64,000 bases of DNA from Udeniomyces pyricola (GCA_039545295.1 BCIK01000029.1:251123-315122); one strand, 5' to 3'. Numbered from the stretch's first letter, positions 22,292-35,589 are shown. Made by a program: numbers and translations. The notes: a model not told the origin generated them from the sequence alone.

Positions 22292-25200
22292 TCACTGCTC
22301 GTTGGCAAAGACGCTAGCGTCAATGACATCATCTATCTTGAGGATTTGTCGCTGTGAAAAAGAAAGGAAAAAAAAAGGATGGAGATTCATATCGTCACAA
22401 ACGATCAGCCAATCGGTCCGTTTTTCGAGCTATGATTCAAAGGGCGAAACAGAGGAAAGGCATCGAGTGAAGATGAAGAGACGTACGACAAGCTGGGTGG
22501 CAAGGATGTACTGCTGCCTCTTGGAGATCAGCGGGTCGATGACGTGCTGGGTCCTCATGTCTAAAGACAGGAAAGAAGAAGAAAGAAAAGAAGAAAAGAG
22601 GTCAGCTCAACGTTGATGGTCAACAACAAGACAAGCACGAAACCCTAGCAAGTCAAGACACAACAAAACAAAACGAAAACAAACCGTTGTCGCCGCGACC
22701 CATGCAATCGATACCGAGCCTGGAGTTACCCTCCTCAATCTGGCGAGACTTGACCTCGGCGAGGGTCTCAATCGGGCTCAGACCCGAGTTCTCAGCGAGC
22801 GCGAGCGGGACGGCATCGAGCGCCGACGCAAAGGCTCGCATAGCGTACTGCTCAATCGACGGAATCTGTGAAAAGGTAAATGGCAAGACAAGATGAATTC
22901 GAAATGTCAGCTTGGATGGTCTCTTTGAATAGAAGTAGCGTGATGTTGAAAGCGATCTTTGAAGCAGAAACGGCCCAGAATGGAGATCAAAGAAGAGAAG
23001 GGGGAGGAGGGGGCAGGTGAACAAACCTCATCGGCGGCCTTAGAGACGGCAATCGACGAAGCAATCTCGGCGGCTCCTCCACCGTAAACGACTCGGTTGT
23101 CGACGACCAGGTTACGGACGACGCACATGGCATCGTGAAGGGAACGCTTGGCTTCGTCAATGATCTGACACGAGAAAATTTCAAGCATCATCAGTCAATC
23201 CATCTCGTCGATTTCTGATCTCTCAATCGGCATTCCAATGATCATGAGAGAATAATAGAGCGGGGTTGGCCAGGACATACCATCTTGTTGCTACCCCTGA
23301 CAAAGACGGTGACGGCCCGAGTGTTGGCACACTCCTCGATGACGAGCATCTTGTCTCGGGTAGTTCCGAACGAGACCTCACGAACGATACCGGCCGTTCC
23401 AAGCTTATCGGCGGAAAGGTCCTCGAACCGGGGGACGATGCGACCCTTGGTAGCAATGGCGATCAGCTAAGGGGGGCAGATTCGGGTGAACGAAGGGGGG
23501 GGGGGGTTAAGTCAGCTCAAGCGTCACAAGCATGTTCTCATTCACCTCTCCGGCCACACGACTTACCTCAATCTCGGGACCACCGACCCATCGAACGGCG
23601 GGAAGATCGTTCTGCATAAGCAAATGGTTGGCCTCGTCATCGAAACCCCACTGGCAAATGACAAGGTTCGCGCCTGTGTCCTTGACCATCTTGATCATCT
23701 CCTCAAACTTCTCCCGCTCGTACACCTGCAGCTTCTTGTACTCCTCAACGCTCTCAATGTCGAGCTTGTGCTTGGTCTTTGGGCGCGGGGGCTCGAAGGG
23801 GCAGGTGAGGATAGCAATCTTGGCGTCCTTGACAGTGCGGGGCATGTTGGGATGCGAAATGTCCTTGTCGACGACCACACCCTGAACTAGGAGAGTATCC
23901 GAAAGCGAGCCACCGACACGGCCAGTAAGTTTGATCAGGTCGAACGGCACGTCCTTGCGATCGAGGTCAGCAACCGAGAGAACGGCATCGACAGCAATCT
24001 GGGCAAAGTGAGTGTGGTCTTTCGAGACGCTGTAAGGAAAGGGGCAAGAAATCATACACCGTCCAGTAAGTTCTGCTGATGCCATGACACGTGAACTCCA
24101 CGTCCACAGTCGAGAAGCAGGGCGCAAGCGAGCAGACGAGGAAGCCGCAAGTGCGAGTTGCCCTCCCCTATCTCGCTCGACTCCCCGGTTCTCGCCTCGA
24201 ATGCTCCTTTTGCCTTGGATTTAGCAAGACGTACATCTTGCTTCCGAGACTGGTCATAGCGGTCTTGAGCAAGTTCTTAGTGTCATCCTTCGAGAACTCA
24301 ATCTTGTCGGCAGTTCGGTCGAGCTCGGCGACAGCAACGGCGCAGGCCTTCTCGAAACCGTCGGCGATTCGGATAGGGTGAATTCCTCGGTCAAGGAGAG
24401 ACTCGGACGCTGACAGAAGGGCACCGGCGAGGACTGAGGTGGCAAGAGGGCATGGTAAGAAAGACGGGTGAGTTTACGACTTATACATTCTCCCGTTGTA
24501 TCCGCTCCTTTGCTGTGTATGTGTCCATCTACGCGTCAAGGAACACGATATCACGTTGGAAGATTGAGCCGAACAATCCAGCCAAAGACAGTGTGTTTGT
24601 GTGCGCGTGCATCCCGTCCACTACGAAGCAAATCCAGTCCTTCGCGTCCAGCGACACTTCCGTCTAGGTGACAACCAGCTTCGTGCAACTGCTGCCTTTC
24701 CAAGCAAAAAAAAAGGCCAAAGCCCTAAATTCTGAAACCACTTCCCACAGCCTACCTCTGGCAAGAGGTGATTGAGAATGTCTAGGCCAATTTTCACCCC
24801 GATAATAGGAAAGAACAAGCTGACTCACCAACGACACCGGTCGTTCCATCTCCAATCTCTTCATCCTGACTTCTCGAGACCTGGACAAGCAACTTGGCAA
24901 TCTGATGCTCGACCTCCATCTGACCCAAGATGGTCGCTCCATCGTTTGTCACGGTAATGTCACCATCGGGGGAAATGAGGATCTTGTCGAGTCCTGAAAG
25001 TATCGTGTTCGAGTTTGAAGAGAGTCCGGATGAGAAAGAAGATCAAGCACGTCAGTCAGTCGACCGAGTCGGAACTGTACGGGGTCACTCGGCCTAGATG
25101 GTACACGCGACTATCGGATTCTAAGGGGGCTAAAGCATGATCAGCACTGAAAGGCGAGCGACGCGAGACGACTTACCTCGAGGTCCTAGCGACGATTTGA

Positions 25201-25940
25201 TGATCTTTTGGAAAGAAAGCCAGTGAACGCGATCCAAGCTCGTCAGCAATGGAGCTTCCGGGTCAGTTGCACGCGAGAAAGACCGGTCCCTCGCCAGTCA
25301 TGAGTACTGAGCTTGTTCCGACAACCGGTTGTTGACTTACGTTGGAAACTTGACGAGCCGCGAGAATGTGGGACTGTTTGATGATCAAGACGCGAGCGCG
25401 GACGTGGAGGGTAGGAACAAAGGGTCGAAGGCGAAGAAAGAGTGGATACAGAGATCAAGTCGGTTGGAGGTCAGCCATTTCAGGAAATGTCTGTCTTCTT
25501 GCTTCCATATGGATCTGGTGACCTCGGAGGCAGCCCCTTGAGCCGGTCTTTGAGTGACTTTGGTAGGTTGGAGCGAGCAAAGGCATGAAAGCGGGACTGA
25601 CCCTGATGGCTTCGATTCCTTGGAGACGAGTCTTCTTGGCCTGCTCACGAACGATGATGAACGGTCTAGAGGTTCGGGACGTGATTTATCAGCCAATAGA
25701 TTCGAGATGAGTTGAGAGTCAAGGACAGAGAGAAGTGTGGAGACATACCGTCCATACTGGTGATGGAATCACAAGGATCGAGGTGAGCAGGGGTGGGGAA
25801 GCGCGAGAGCCAAACAGATGGAAGGAAAGGAAGCCAGAGTTGAGAGGTGGGTGAGTAGGTTGTGCGTTGAGGGGGATTGGTTATTTGGGGGAAAGAATGG
25901 TTACCTCGTCGGTGGTGTAAACAGCCTGTCCGGGGTCCAT
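22292..25940 (-). CDS. CCT5: Chaperonin CCT/TRiC subunit epsilon
   Basis: Thirteen exons close in phase: 25940-25905, 25756-25749, 25665-25602, 25373-25341, 25204-25177, 24993-24829, 24433-24235, 24029-23567, 23466-23281, 23164-23027, 22865-22685, 22560-22487 and 22351-22292, giving 544 residues, the usual family size. CCT5 is one of eight subunits of the cytosolic ring that folds actin, tubulin and others using ATP. Diagnostic blocks are [77 protein letters not shown] (catalytic Asp in GDGTT), [48 protein letters not shown] and [13 protein letters not shown]. The epsilon assignment rests on [10 protein letters not shown] and the [10 protein letters not shown] apical region. Exon 2 is an 8-base micro-exon. 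Confidence 0.97.
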
Positions 25941-26310
25941 AGTGGGCGGGATGAGTAGGGGAGGGGAGAGGAGAGGAGAGGAAGGGAAGGGAGGGGAAGA
26001 GGTGAGTGACTGACTATATAACTTGGCGGCGTCGAAAGAGTCAAGTCGGCAAGTCCAACCCAAAGTGGGTTTCCTCGACTGGGTTGGTTTAGATTGATGA
26101 TGATGATAACTTTAGATTTCGGTTCTTGTCGTTATTTACAGTTCTCACTCAACTTTCTAAACCAACGTCTGCTACAGTACCCAGTCCGTGCTCATTTGCA
26201 TGGATCCCTCTTGCGTCACCTCATTTCTGTTCCAGCAGTCACTCACCCATTTCATTCTACCTTGACCATACCACCGTTCCCTTACAGACTCATCAAGTTC
26301 AGGCCGAACC
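25941..26310. promoter_or_regulatory. Divergent promoter of CCT5 and the NUFIP1/CCCH gene
   Basis: A 370-base gap between two start codons. The CCT5 side (25945-26002) is purine-rich on the plus strand (GGGGAGGGGAGAGG), so it is a CT-rich leader on the CCT5 sense strand. Both genes are growth-linked (folding, snoRNP assembly), so shared control is possible but unproven. Confidence 0.5.
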
Positions 26311-28534
26311 ATGTCAAACCTACCGCCGACGCGACCAAACCACCTCCCGTTACCTCCACCTCCTCTGTCGACCTTGCCCTCGAGCAGCTCGTCCTATTCT
26401 GCCCCAGCATCCTCCTTTCATGGACTTCCACCCCGTCCTGCATCAAATATACCATCTTCATCCCAACAGCATCAGCACCAGCAACCCCGGTCTAGCCAGG
26501 CCCATCACCAGCAGCCTCATCCCGCCCGGCCCCATGTTCTTCCCAACCCAGCCTCATCCCGACCATTGACCACCTACGCTGCGCCTCCCATCAACTCTTA
26601 CGTATCCTCCGCATACGGCTCATCATTCCCCTCGGCAGCTGGCTCGCCGCTCGACTTCGGAGCTATGGCGGCATCAGCAGCTATCGGTGCTCTCGTCGGA
26701 GGTTATCCGCCACCCTCGTCGACGGTCTCCCCCGGCTACGGCTATGGCAACTTTCCGTCGACAAGTCACCTCCCTCCGACAACCGCTCAGTACAACTCAA
26801 CCTCGTTCATTCAACCTCCATCCCAAGCTCACATTCATCAGCCATACCAACAGCATGGCCTTCCTCTAACACCTACCACTCTCACGTCAATGTCCATGAC
26901 GCAGTCTCAATCGGCTCCCTTGAAACCGCGGCGTCCACCTGTGCACTCATCTCAGCCCGAGCATCACCAGCCTTACCAACCAGGACAGCACTCCCACCAG
27001 CCTGTCTCGACTCTCCCCATGCGTAATTGCGCACTGCCGACTTGCTCCTACACTGGCGTGTACAAGGACGTCGAGATTCACGAGATGGACCGTCACCTCA
27101 TCTACCCACCCGGTTGGGTGCCCAAAAAGAGCAACAAGCCAGACGGCGTCCTGGGACCAGGAAGGGGCTTGGGGAAAGTTTTGGCAACAGAGGAGGAGGT
27201 CGAGGCATGGATTCGAGAGAGAAAGAAACGTTGGCCGACCAAGGAACGAGTCGACGAAAAGGTCAGTTTTCCTGTCTTTCGACTTATCCTTGGACTTTTG
27301 GAAGGCTTGAAATCGTTGGCCAAACCAAACTAACATCCCGATTTTGGTGTGTCGTCATCTCGTTCGGTTTCCCGTCCTCGTTTATCTGCATTCTACCGGA
27401 TGTCGTCCAGGCCAAGATGAAACAAGAAGCCATGGAACGAGGCGAACTCGATCCCTCGTCGTCTTCGTCGTTTCGGGGTGGTCGTGGCAGCGGCCGGGGT
27501 GCACGGGGTGGAGCGACTCGTGGTGGACCATCAGGACGCGGTAGCGGTCGAGGTGGAAGTACTCGAGGGGGAGCCACTGATCGACCTAACAAGCGACCTC
27601 GACCTTCAGACGGCGGCTACAACAACGGTCGTCGTTCTAGTCCGACCCTCAGCGATAGTGATAGCGACAGCAGCAGCCTTAGTACATCTTCTTTGGGCTC
27701 GTCAGACGAGGATGACACTGATTCGGACTCGGACATGGACCCGATCAAGGACGCCGTCTCATCTCGACTTTCTCCTCATCTGCCGTCCTCATCAACCCCA
27801 TCTGGTCCGATCACTGCACCTCCACTGTCGATGGAGTCGACCTCGGACGGGACCCACCCACAGGTCCGAGCGGCTAGGGACGTCTCGAGCCGACCTTGCA
27901 CGTACTTTCTCGGTTCAAAAGGTTGTCGTATGGGAGAGGAATGCAAGTTTTCCCATGATCCGGCCATGAAGCCACCGGCCCTGGTCAGTCCTTTGGTCTT
28001 TTTTTTTTTTTTTGCACTCCCTTTCGCTCGCTCGTCGTGATGAAACAAGGCTTAAATCGACCGAGAAAAGTTGATCACGTCGACATCCTTCCGTGTTTTC
28101 TTTTCTTCTTCTTCTTCTTCTGCAATTTCGATCCCCTTGTGCTGTACGCATCTACACAGCTCCTGCCTCCAACGGTCCTTCCCAAAGCCGCTCGACCACC
28201 CGTTCCACCTAGTGCCGTCCCAGGTCAACCTCACGCTACATCTCGTCACGGACGCCCCGATCTCCTGCTCAACCTCCTCGAGACCGACGTGCGGCACACC
28301 GTCTCGGATCTCTCGCAGGCCATTCGGTTCCTCTGTGGGAACGGCTTCTTGGACGGGGTGGAGCTGAGAGTTGGGGAGGCAGAGGAGGAGAGATTGAAGG
28401 GAGTCAAAGAGTTGGAGAGGGATGATCTGGAGGATGAGGAAGAAAACGTCGAGCATCTAGTTATTGAGGAAGCTCTGGTAGACGTCGATATGGTAGATGA
28501 CTCCGGACAGGGCCATGAGGTTATCGGAGAGTGA
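26311..28534 (+). CDS. NUFIP1-domain / CCCH zinc-finger protein with RGG box
   Basis: Three exons close in phase: 26311-27261, 27411-27983 and 28160-28534, giving 632 residues. Residues 1-230 are Pro/Ser/His/Gln-rich. Then CALPTCSYTGVYKDVEIHEMDRHLIYPPGW forms the NUFIP1-type block, which in yeast Rsa1 and human NUFIP1 contacts Snu13/15.5K during box C/D snoRNP assembly. A helical segment (EEEVEAWIRERKKRWPTKER) follows, then an arginine/glycine-rich RGG region (RGGRGSGRGARGGATRGG), a Ser/Asp-rich acidic patch, and one CCCH finger in RPCTYFLGSKGCRMGEECKF with its final His in SHDP. The C-terminus holds PDLLLNLLETDVRHTVSDLS and ends acidic. This order matches fungal and animal NUFIP relatives. 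A role in snoRNP or RNA binding is inferred from the family. Confidence 0.88.
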
Positions 28535-30187
28535 GAAGGACGGGTCGGGAGGGCGGGCGGAAGGGGGAAGTTGGTTTGGGGGGGGGGGGGGGCGGCAAAG
28601 GTGTAAGTTGTTGATTGATGAAGCTTCCCACGATTTTATACCTGGCTGGAGCGAACAATTAGTATATATGACGAAGCACGAGTTAAGCCTGGCAGTTTTA
28701 GAAGCCTTTGTCGATATGTTGGGCGCGAGCGTCTCAGACTGAGAGATATGAGGATTGATTGGATCAGCCAAATCGATATAATGATCGAATCATGCTGGGT
28801 TAGGGTTGGTTGTTGGTATATATATGATGGTGGCAACGTAGGGAGTATGAGCGTGAGCTGTATAGCTTGTCTGGCGCGTATGTATTATATATACAAACAA
28901 AACATCCCGGCAGGCTGTGATGATCAATTGAGCAGGCTGTGAGTGATGGATGGGGTTGGAACTGGTGGGAAATGAAGACTCTGGCTCCGATCGATACCAT
29001 CGATACGTGCATGTTTTTTGGGAACCCCCCTTATATGACTGATGGGACGTCTGACTGCAAGCCTCTTCCTTGTCCAACCAGCCTCGCCTGGTCATCCTGC
29101 ATGATTGACGTCTTGTCATCCACTACCTCTCATTAGCTTAGTACCACCACCACTACCATTACCCCTACCACCAACATACCATCGACGCTGCATCTTTCGT
29201 TGAGCGCAGATTTGGTCCCTGTGATCGAAGCGATTTCCGTCGTGAATCTCTACCAACCAAACAAACTCCTCCGCATTTCACCGGCTCCCATTCTTCCCTC
29301 TCTCTGCCTATTGCCATCATCACGTTTTGACCATCAACAACCTCCTCGCGCCCTTCCACTCCCCCCTCGTCCAACCCCCGTACAACCATCTCCTACCCTT
29401 CGCTATTCTAGACGTCAGCTCATCTTCTTGTCCATTCACACGTCTATCCCACACACACACCCCTTCTCCTCGTCCTTCTGCCCCTTGTGGATCCGTCGAC
29501 CCAAGGCTGATCGAATCGCCTCCCTTCTTCTGCACGCAGCACAGCAAAGTACCTGCTCTTCCCTCTCGTCCCTTCCTCCTCTGTCATCGTTTCGTTCCTC
29601 CCAGTGAGTGCGGTGTTTACTTGGCTGCCTATCTCTCGGCTTGTCTTTGTCGCTAGAATCCTGAGGTCTCGCATGGTGTGGCACGAGGGATCAGAGAGGA
29701 GCGGTCCAAATCCATTGAAACCGCTACTAGTCGTATAACTTTACCAAACAATGAGGGAGGAACCAAGACAACAATATGTTTCTTTCTTCCCTTTGTCCCA
29801 GTTGAAGCTGTCTATATAGGCACTATCTCACTAGCAGGTCGATCTGTTAGAGAGACAGAAGAAGGAACGAATGTGATCGGAGTCCTCTACCCCTCCCCCC
29901 TTCTTTCCCTCCCCCCTTTCTCTTGATCAACCCCTCTCTCGCCATTGACATTACCCCTGCATGACTACATCATTTCAGAGTCTTGTACTGTGTCAACGCA
30001 TAGCTTGATGCTTACTTCGCGTGGAATGTATTGCTAACTAATATCGCTCCTCCTCTTGCTTGAAATATCTTAAACTATCTCTTCTTCTGGATCTACCTCG
30101 ACAGTCCCTTGAGCAACCTCGCCATACATTCGCCTAGGCGTACATCCTTTGATCTCGATTCGTCTCTTTTCCAATCTTTCACTCGAT
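28535..30187. other. 1.65-kb gap, no gene recognised
   Basis: Lies after the NUFIP1 gene and before the coiled-coil gene. It contains a G13 run at 28580-28592, TATATAT elements near 28814 and 28886, and a CT-rich belt (29280-29600, 29885-29925). Several short open frames on both strands lack recognisable sequence or coding-like composition. A small non-coding transcript cannot be excluded. Confidence 0.4.
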
Positions 30188-32622
30188 ATGGACGACATCA
30201 GCCAGATGGAGCAGCTTGAGCTCGAGATGGAACTGAACGTGAGTTCAACATTTCATTTCCCGACGTTTGTTTTTCTTTTTAATTCTCACACAAGTACTCA
30301 TCGAGCCTCCTACACTTTCCTGATGTGCCTTTTCAACAGGAGAGAGATCATCAGATCCAGACACTCACCCATCAAGTCCGTCTCCTCCGAGCTAAGCTAG
30401 ACGAGGAAGACCAGGACGAGTCATCCCTTGCCCCCGGCGACAGTCCTCCTCTCGACCCTCCAGCCCCACCCAAGGCTCTCGTCGCTCTTCTCCACGCCCA
30501 AATCGACTCCTTGAATACCGCCAAGACAACACTTCAAACCGAAAATTCGGACCTTATCCTCGCCCTGGCCGAACTCCGGTCATCACGCGCCACGATCCAG
30601 TCGGGTCTCTCTGACCTGCAGGACGAATGCGATGGTCTCAAGGTCGATGTTGATCGGCTTGAGAAGGAGAAAGCGAGTTGGGCACTCGAACGGACCGAGC
30701 TGGAACGGAAACAGCAGGAAGAGAGGGAGAAGAGAGAAGCAGGCGAAGAGGTTATTGGCTTGTTGAGGGAAAAAGTCGAAGAGGCTAGGCGAGGGGTCAT
30801 GAGGCTCCAAACCGAGAAGAGAGGAGTTTCGGTTGGGAATGCAGGGGTTTCATCTCATACTGGAGGAGGGCTCGGACTCGGCCTGGACATGCTCCCTCAG
30901 ACAGTCATGACGACGGCTGGCTCGGCTACCTCTAAGCGAGACAAGCGGGCCTCGCTCAACGTCAACTTTGGACAACCATCCTCATCGTCGTCCGTCTCGA
31001 TTCGACCATCAGTTCATGTCCACCGGAGGTCGAGTTCAATCTCCGATTCGGCCGTGCCACTCTTTTCGAACAACTACCCTGCGTCCTCTTCCTTTGCGCC
31101 ATCGTCCGCCACGGCAGCGGTCTCCGAGGCCAGCGGTGCTCCTTCACTTTCCTTCCTGCCTCCTGCGACGACCAACAGCAAAGGGCTCCGTGAACTTCGC
31201 CTCTCTCAAGTTCCCCCTCCTCCGGCGGGTGGAGGCCTTTCGTCATTTCTCGGTTTCGGCGGTGGCGGGGGGACGTCTTCTAACTCGGCCGCGTCGGACA
31301 GAAAGGTCTCATCGACCTCAACGACGTCTTCGATCCTTCATGACCATCAACATGACGCTCGTACTCTCGCCATGGCCAAACTTGAAGGTGTCTCGCTCCC
31401 GCTAGCTCCTCCACCTCTCAGTGCTCACCCTTCATCTTCTTCATCCTCCTCCACCGGCGGCGGAGTTTCATCATTACCTCCACCCACAAACCATCGACAT
31501 TCATCCGGTCTCTATCCTCTCTCGACATCGTATCACTCTTGTAACCACTCTCCAACCCTCCCTTCGCCTTCCTCTGTCCCTCTACCACTTCCGACGCCAC
31601 CTCCACACTTGGCAGGTGAACTCGCTCACGCTCGGACCGAAGTCGCGGCGCTCAAGGCGCAGCTCGAGACCGCGAGGGAAGCGAGGGAAGCCAGCGAACA
31701 AGCTTGTCGAGCCCTTCGCGAGTTTGTCGCGTTGGCCCATCCGTTGACGTCGGGTGGATCTTGTACCGGCGGTATTGGGTCGTCGTCATCAAACGTTGGT
31801 CTAGATGCTAGAAACGGAGGAGCTTCGTCATTTCCAAGAGGAGGAGGCGAAGGTGCCATTATCGGTCTCGGTCTCGGTGAGGGGCTCAAGCTGCCTCCCC
31901 TCCCGTCTGACCTTGAAGACGCCGAAGGACACTCTCATTGTGTTCCTCCCACACCACCACCACCTCCTCCTCCTCCCACTCGTGGCTGGTCGCTGTTCTC
32001 AAAGTCACGAACCACCTCCGGAGCCGATCCCATCGTCGTCGCATCTACAACCTCGTTATCTGCAGGACCCACCATGACTCAATCCCCTTCTTCCTCACCC
32101 AACTTGTCAACTCACCAAACTTCCTCATCCTTCGTCGGACCTCCGACTGCCTCCTCAAATGGATCGACCTCTGCCCCTTCTACTGCCCTTTCCAGTACCA
32201 AATCTCGGTTTTCTTTCTTCTCCTCTTCCTCGTCGACCGCGGCGATCACTCCTACGCCGCCTCTCCAACCGGCCAGCACGCCCATCACTCATATGGCTAG
32301 CTCCTCCTCGTCCTCAAACGATACGGCCTGTACGAGAACGTCCGTCGGAGGCCCACCCTCGCTCGTCATGACGAGTGAGGGCGACCGTTCAGGGTCTTCC
32401 ATCGGGTCTTCAGACGTCAACGATGATGACGACAACGACAACGACGATCATCATCAAGCCGCCCAAGAAGATATCCCCATCGACCAAGATGACATCGAAC
32501 CTTCCATCGTCACGAGTGGTGTATCGCCAAAGACGTTGACGCAGATTGTCGAAGGTGTGAATGACGATGAGGAGGTTTTGCAGGAGGTGGTTGAGCAGGC
32601 CGTCGTCGTCGTTGTGGAGTGA
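30188..32622 (+). CDS. Large coiled-coil, Ser/Pro-rich protein of unknown function
   Basis: Two exons, 30188-30238 and 30340-32622, give 777 residues; the intron is GTGAGT...CAACAG and phase 0. The start MDDISQMEQLELEMELN is itself helical and flows across the splice into ERDHQIQTLTHQVRLLRAKL. A long coiled coil spans about residues 70-170 with heptad-like DLQDECDGLKVDVDRLEKEK. A second coil lies near residues 443-483 (ELAHARTEVAALKAQLETAR). Between and after are Ser/Gly/Pro-rich stretches with poly-Pro (TPPPPPPPPP) near residue 550. The C-terminus is acidic and Val-rich (EEVLQEVVEQAVVVVVE). I do not recognise the family. Such a layout is common in fungal scaffold, polarity or spindle-pole proteins, but that is only a resemblance. 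Confidence 0.8.
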
Positions 32623-34058
32623 TGAACATCGGGGAAGATGTTTCCAATTCCCCCCCCCCCCCCCTTCCTTTAGCCTTTCTTCTTTGCTTCTTCTTCTCTT
32701 GCTTTGTCAAACCCTTTCCTCTCTCTTCTCCTTCAACTTGTTCTTTTCTCTTTGTCTCTTCCTCGGACATCCCCTTCCATCCTCTCCTTCTCTCTCACGC
32801 ACACGTCCTTCATGTACGCAATCGATCGCCTCATCAGTCATGATCCATCACGTCGTCGATAATCCCTACCGATTCAACCAATCCAATCGGACCCCCCCCC
32901 CCTCGATCCATTAGATCCCGTTCCTCTACGTCCACTTAAGCTATAGTCAACATACATAAGCAGTCCGAACCATATCCTTATCCTCACAGTCACACACGCA
33001 CACACATGTTGTTGGTGTTTTCCACTGTGTTTTCCAACTTCTCAATCATCCACGATGATGTATGTACTATGACATGTGATCCGTCATGCATCTACGGAGC
33101 TACACGTATATATGTATATGTATATCATAAGCGGGTCAGAGAGATTTAATCGGAGAATTACGGGATCCGAGACCAAATCACAATCGCGGGTTAAGGAAGC
33201 TACCCTGATCATTCATGTCATCGCAGGGACATATCCACGAACGAGGACTCGGAGGGAGGATAACACACATGCCGATCATATGTACGGACGTCGAGACTGG
33301 ACGAATGCATGCATGGTAAGAAATCGCAGTCAGGCACCAAGGCCCTTTTTAAGACCCGATCAGTAGAGGCTGGATAAGGCTGATCACCAAGCGTCAGACA
33401 ACGCCTTCCGTACTTCAGTCGAGCATGGATCAAGCCTCACTCAGCGTTGGACAAGGCTGAAAGAGACTCGAAAAAAAAAAAAAAAGCCTTTGGTGCCGCT
33501 TGGTTGTCATTTCTTTGCCATGTGACTGACTGACTCGGACATATAGTTTATACTCGTCAAAATCCTCTCTTAGTTGCTTTCATTTTGTTCCCCCCCCCCC
33601 TTCTTTTTTTCGAGTCCTTGGTGTTCTAGTCCTGATCCCTCTGGATCGTACCATGAAACTCTCGCTCCGACAAGTTTCGTGGATGTACGTGCATGGAATA
33701 TACTGTCAATCCACACATACATAGTGGAAGAGCCAACATCGATCCCGTGATCATGAGTACGCGGTAGGTAGGCTAGGTCACGGAAGATTACGAAAGGTCC
33801 GAAACTCCAAAAGCATGGATCGATATATAGTCAAATCACTCTCATCAATCGAATATGAGGAATGATGGGGTCCTACGTCCAAGCTGCAGTTTGGCGTGGG
33901 TGACTCACAATTCACTTCCGTCGATCCACGACTACGTAGCTAGCTAGTACTAGTATAATCAATCATTATGATCAGTACGTACCATCTCCTATCCTCCATC
34001 TTCCATTCGAACTAATCCCTCCCATCAGCTCATCTCTAGCCCATATTCTTTGCCCAAC
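32623..34058. other. 1.4-kb gap between coiled-coil gene and cupin gene
   Basis: The first 200 bases are T/C-rich 3' flank (TTCTTCTTCTCTTGC) with a C12 run near 32653. Further on are TATATGTATATGTATAT near 33110-33126, an A15 run near 33471, a C11 run near 33590, and the palindrome-rich GTAGCTAGCTAGTACTAGTA near 33937-33956. No convincing coding frame was found. Confidence 0.4.
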
Positions 34059-35589
34059 ATGGCTTTATCTTTCCTCGTTCCCAAGGCATGTTCTGTCCCC
34101 GTCCATCCAGACAAAACACATCTTGTTGTCACCAACAAAGTATCGAGCGTATATGGCTGACTAGATACGATATCTCCTTTCCATGAACCCCTACATCTCT
34201 TCCCCATCTCTTCACCCAACCCTCTATCGATTAATTCTTTTTGAAACCCCATCCTCGACCAGCACAACTTCCCCACGCCAACTTACACATCCAGCACCCC
34301 ACCCGCCTTGTCCTGTCTCAACGGAGACCTCCAAATGACATTTTTCGTCGACGACGCCGACCATGGGCTTCCCAAAGTCTCTCAGCGAATGAAAGCGCAC
34401 TCACCCCATACTGGCATCGGAAGGAACGCGACGGCTACTCCACCCCTTCACTGGCATATTTGTGAGACGGAAACAATCTCCGTCGTAAGTCATTCCCCCC
34501 TTCCCCCCCCCCTCCCCCCGAAACGCCGCCAGAGAAGCGTACAAAGACAATCTGGGAGGAAGAAAGAAGAAAGAAGAAAAAGAAGAAGCCACGTCGACTT
34601 TAGGAGTCGTCAGCAGCTACGACCCCCTTCGTGTTTTTTTTTTTATAGCATCAGATGAATCAGCTGATTAACAAATCCTTCTTGGGTCTTTGTTTCCCCA
34701 TGATTTCTTCCATCTCTTCCTATGCGCAACGACCAGAAAACTGGGCGACTGATCTACTTGCTCGATGGCAAGCAAGGCATCGCGACCGCCGGCGAAAGCG
34801 TCGTCTTTTATCCAGGCCATATCCATACCCTCTGGAACGATCCAACCTCAGACGACGATCTCGAGATCGTCATCAAGACCGTCGATAGGCGCGCCGAAGA
34901 CCGTGGCGTCGGCGAGGGGTTCTTCCGAAACTTTTGTGAGTCCTCGAGAAGGGGTGTGAGCGTTTGAGTGTGTGTGAGTGTGGGCGTGTTTGTGTGTGGA
35001 GCCTTGAGAGGAAGACAACTCGATTAGAGTTGCAAGGTCGACACCCTGTCGAAGGCTGACTCAGCTTCCTATTTCCTTCCTATACGTCCATTTTGGCATT
35101 GGCTGACTTCAGACGGGTATCTCGATTACAAGACATCTCGAGGCCAAGCACCGAGTGTGTTCCAAGTCCTTCGTTTCACAGACCACGCTGATAGTGAGTA
35201 GAAATACCAACCAACCCGAACTGAAAAGAACAATGATAATAATAACAAAAATAAAAATAGAAGAGAGCTAGCGTCGACGTAGCTTGTTGTGGTTTTTGAC
35301 TGACGAAGTATTCCTCTTGGTTTACTGGGTGAATCATTCTCGCTGAGCAGTCGTGATTGCCGAGTTCCCCCTCGGCCTTGGAAGGCTTGCCAACCTCGTG
35401 CTTGGTGCGTTACCTGATTCCAAATCGGCGTGCTCATGTCTGCGTGGGTCAAACCACTGTATTAGCTGAAACTGACGCTCAGGTTTGGGCCCTGGGGGAA
35501 AATACATCGCTTCTTTTTGTGAGCTAGGACGAGTCATTGGTGGATGGATCCTAGGATTGGCTGCTAGGTACAAGGCGTTTGAGGCGTAG
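34059..35589 (+). CDS. Single-domain cupin protein
   Basis: Six exons close in phase: 34059-34148 (or 34139), 34263-34484, 34737-34935, 35113-35193, 35351-35404 and 35483-35589, giving about 250 residues. Cupins are small beta barrels that often bind a metal and act as dioxygenases, isomerases or storage proteins. The two cupin motifs are visible: PPLHWHICETETISV with GRLIYLLDGKQG (motif 1, His-x-His and Glu), then GESVVFYPGHIHTLWND (motif 2, with PGHIHT). The C-terminus is hydrophobic (ANLVLGLGPGGKYIASF; RVIGGWILGLAARYKAF), suggesting a membrane-associated helix. The first exon boundary is uncertain by nine bases. The reaction catalysed cannot be told from sequence alone. Confidence 0.85.
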
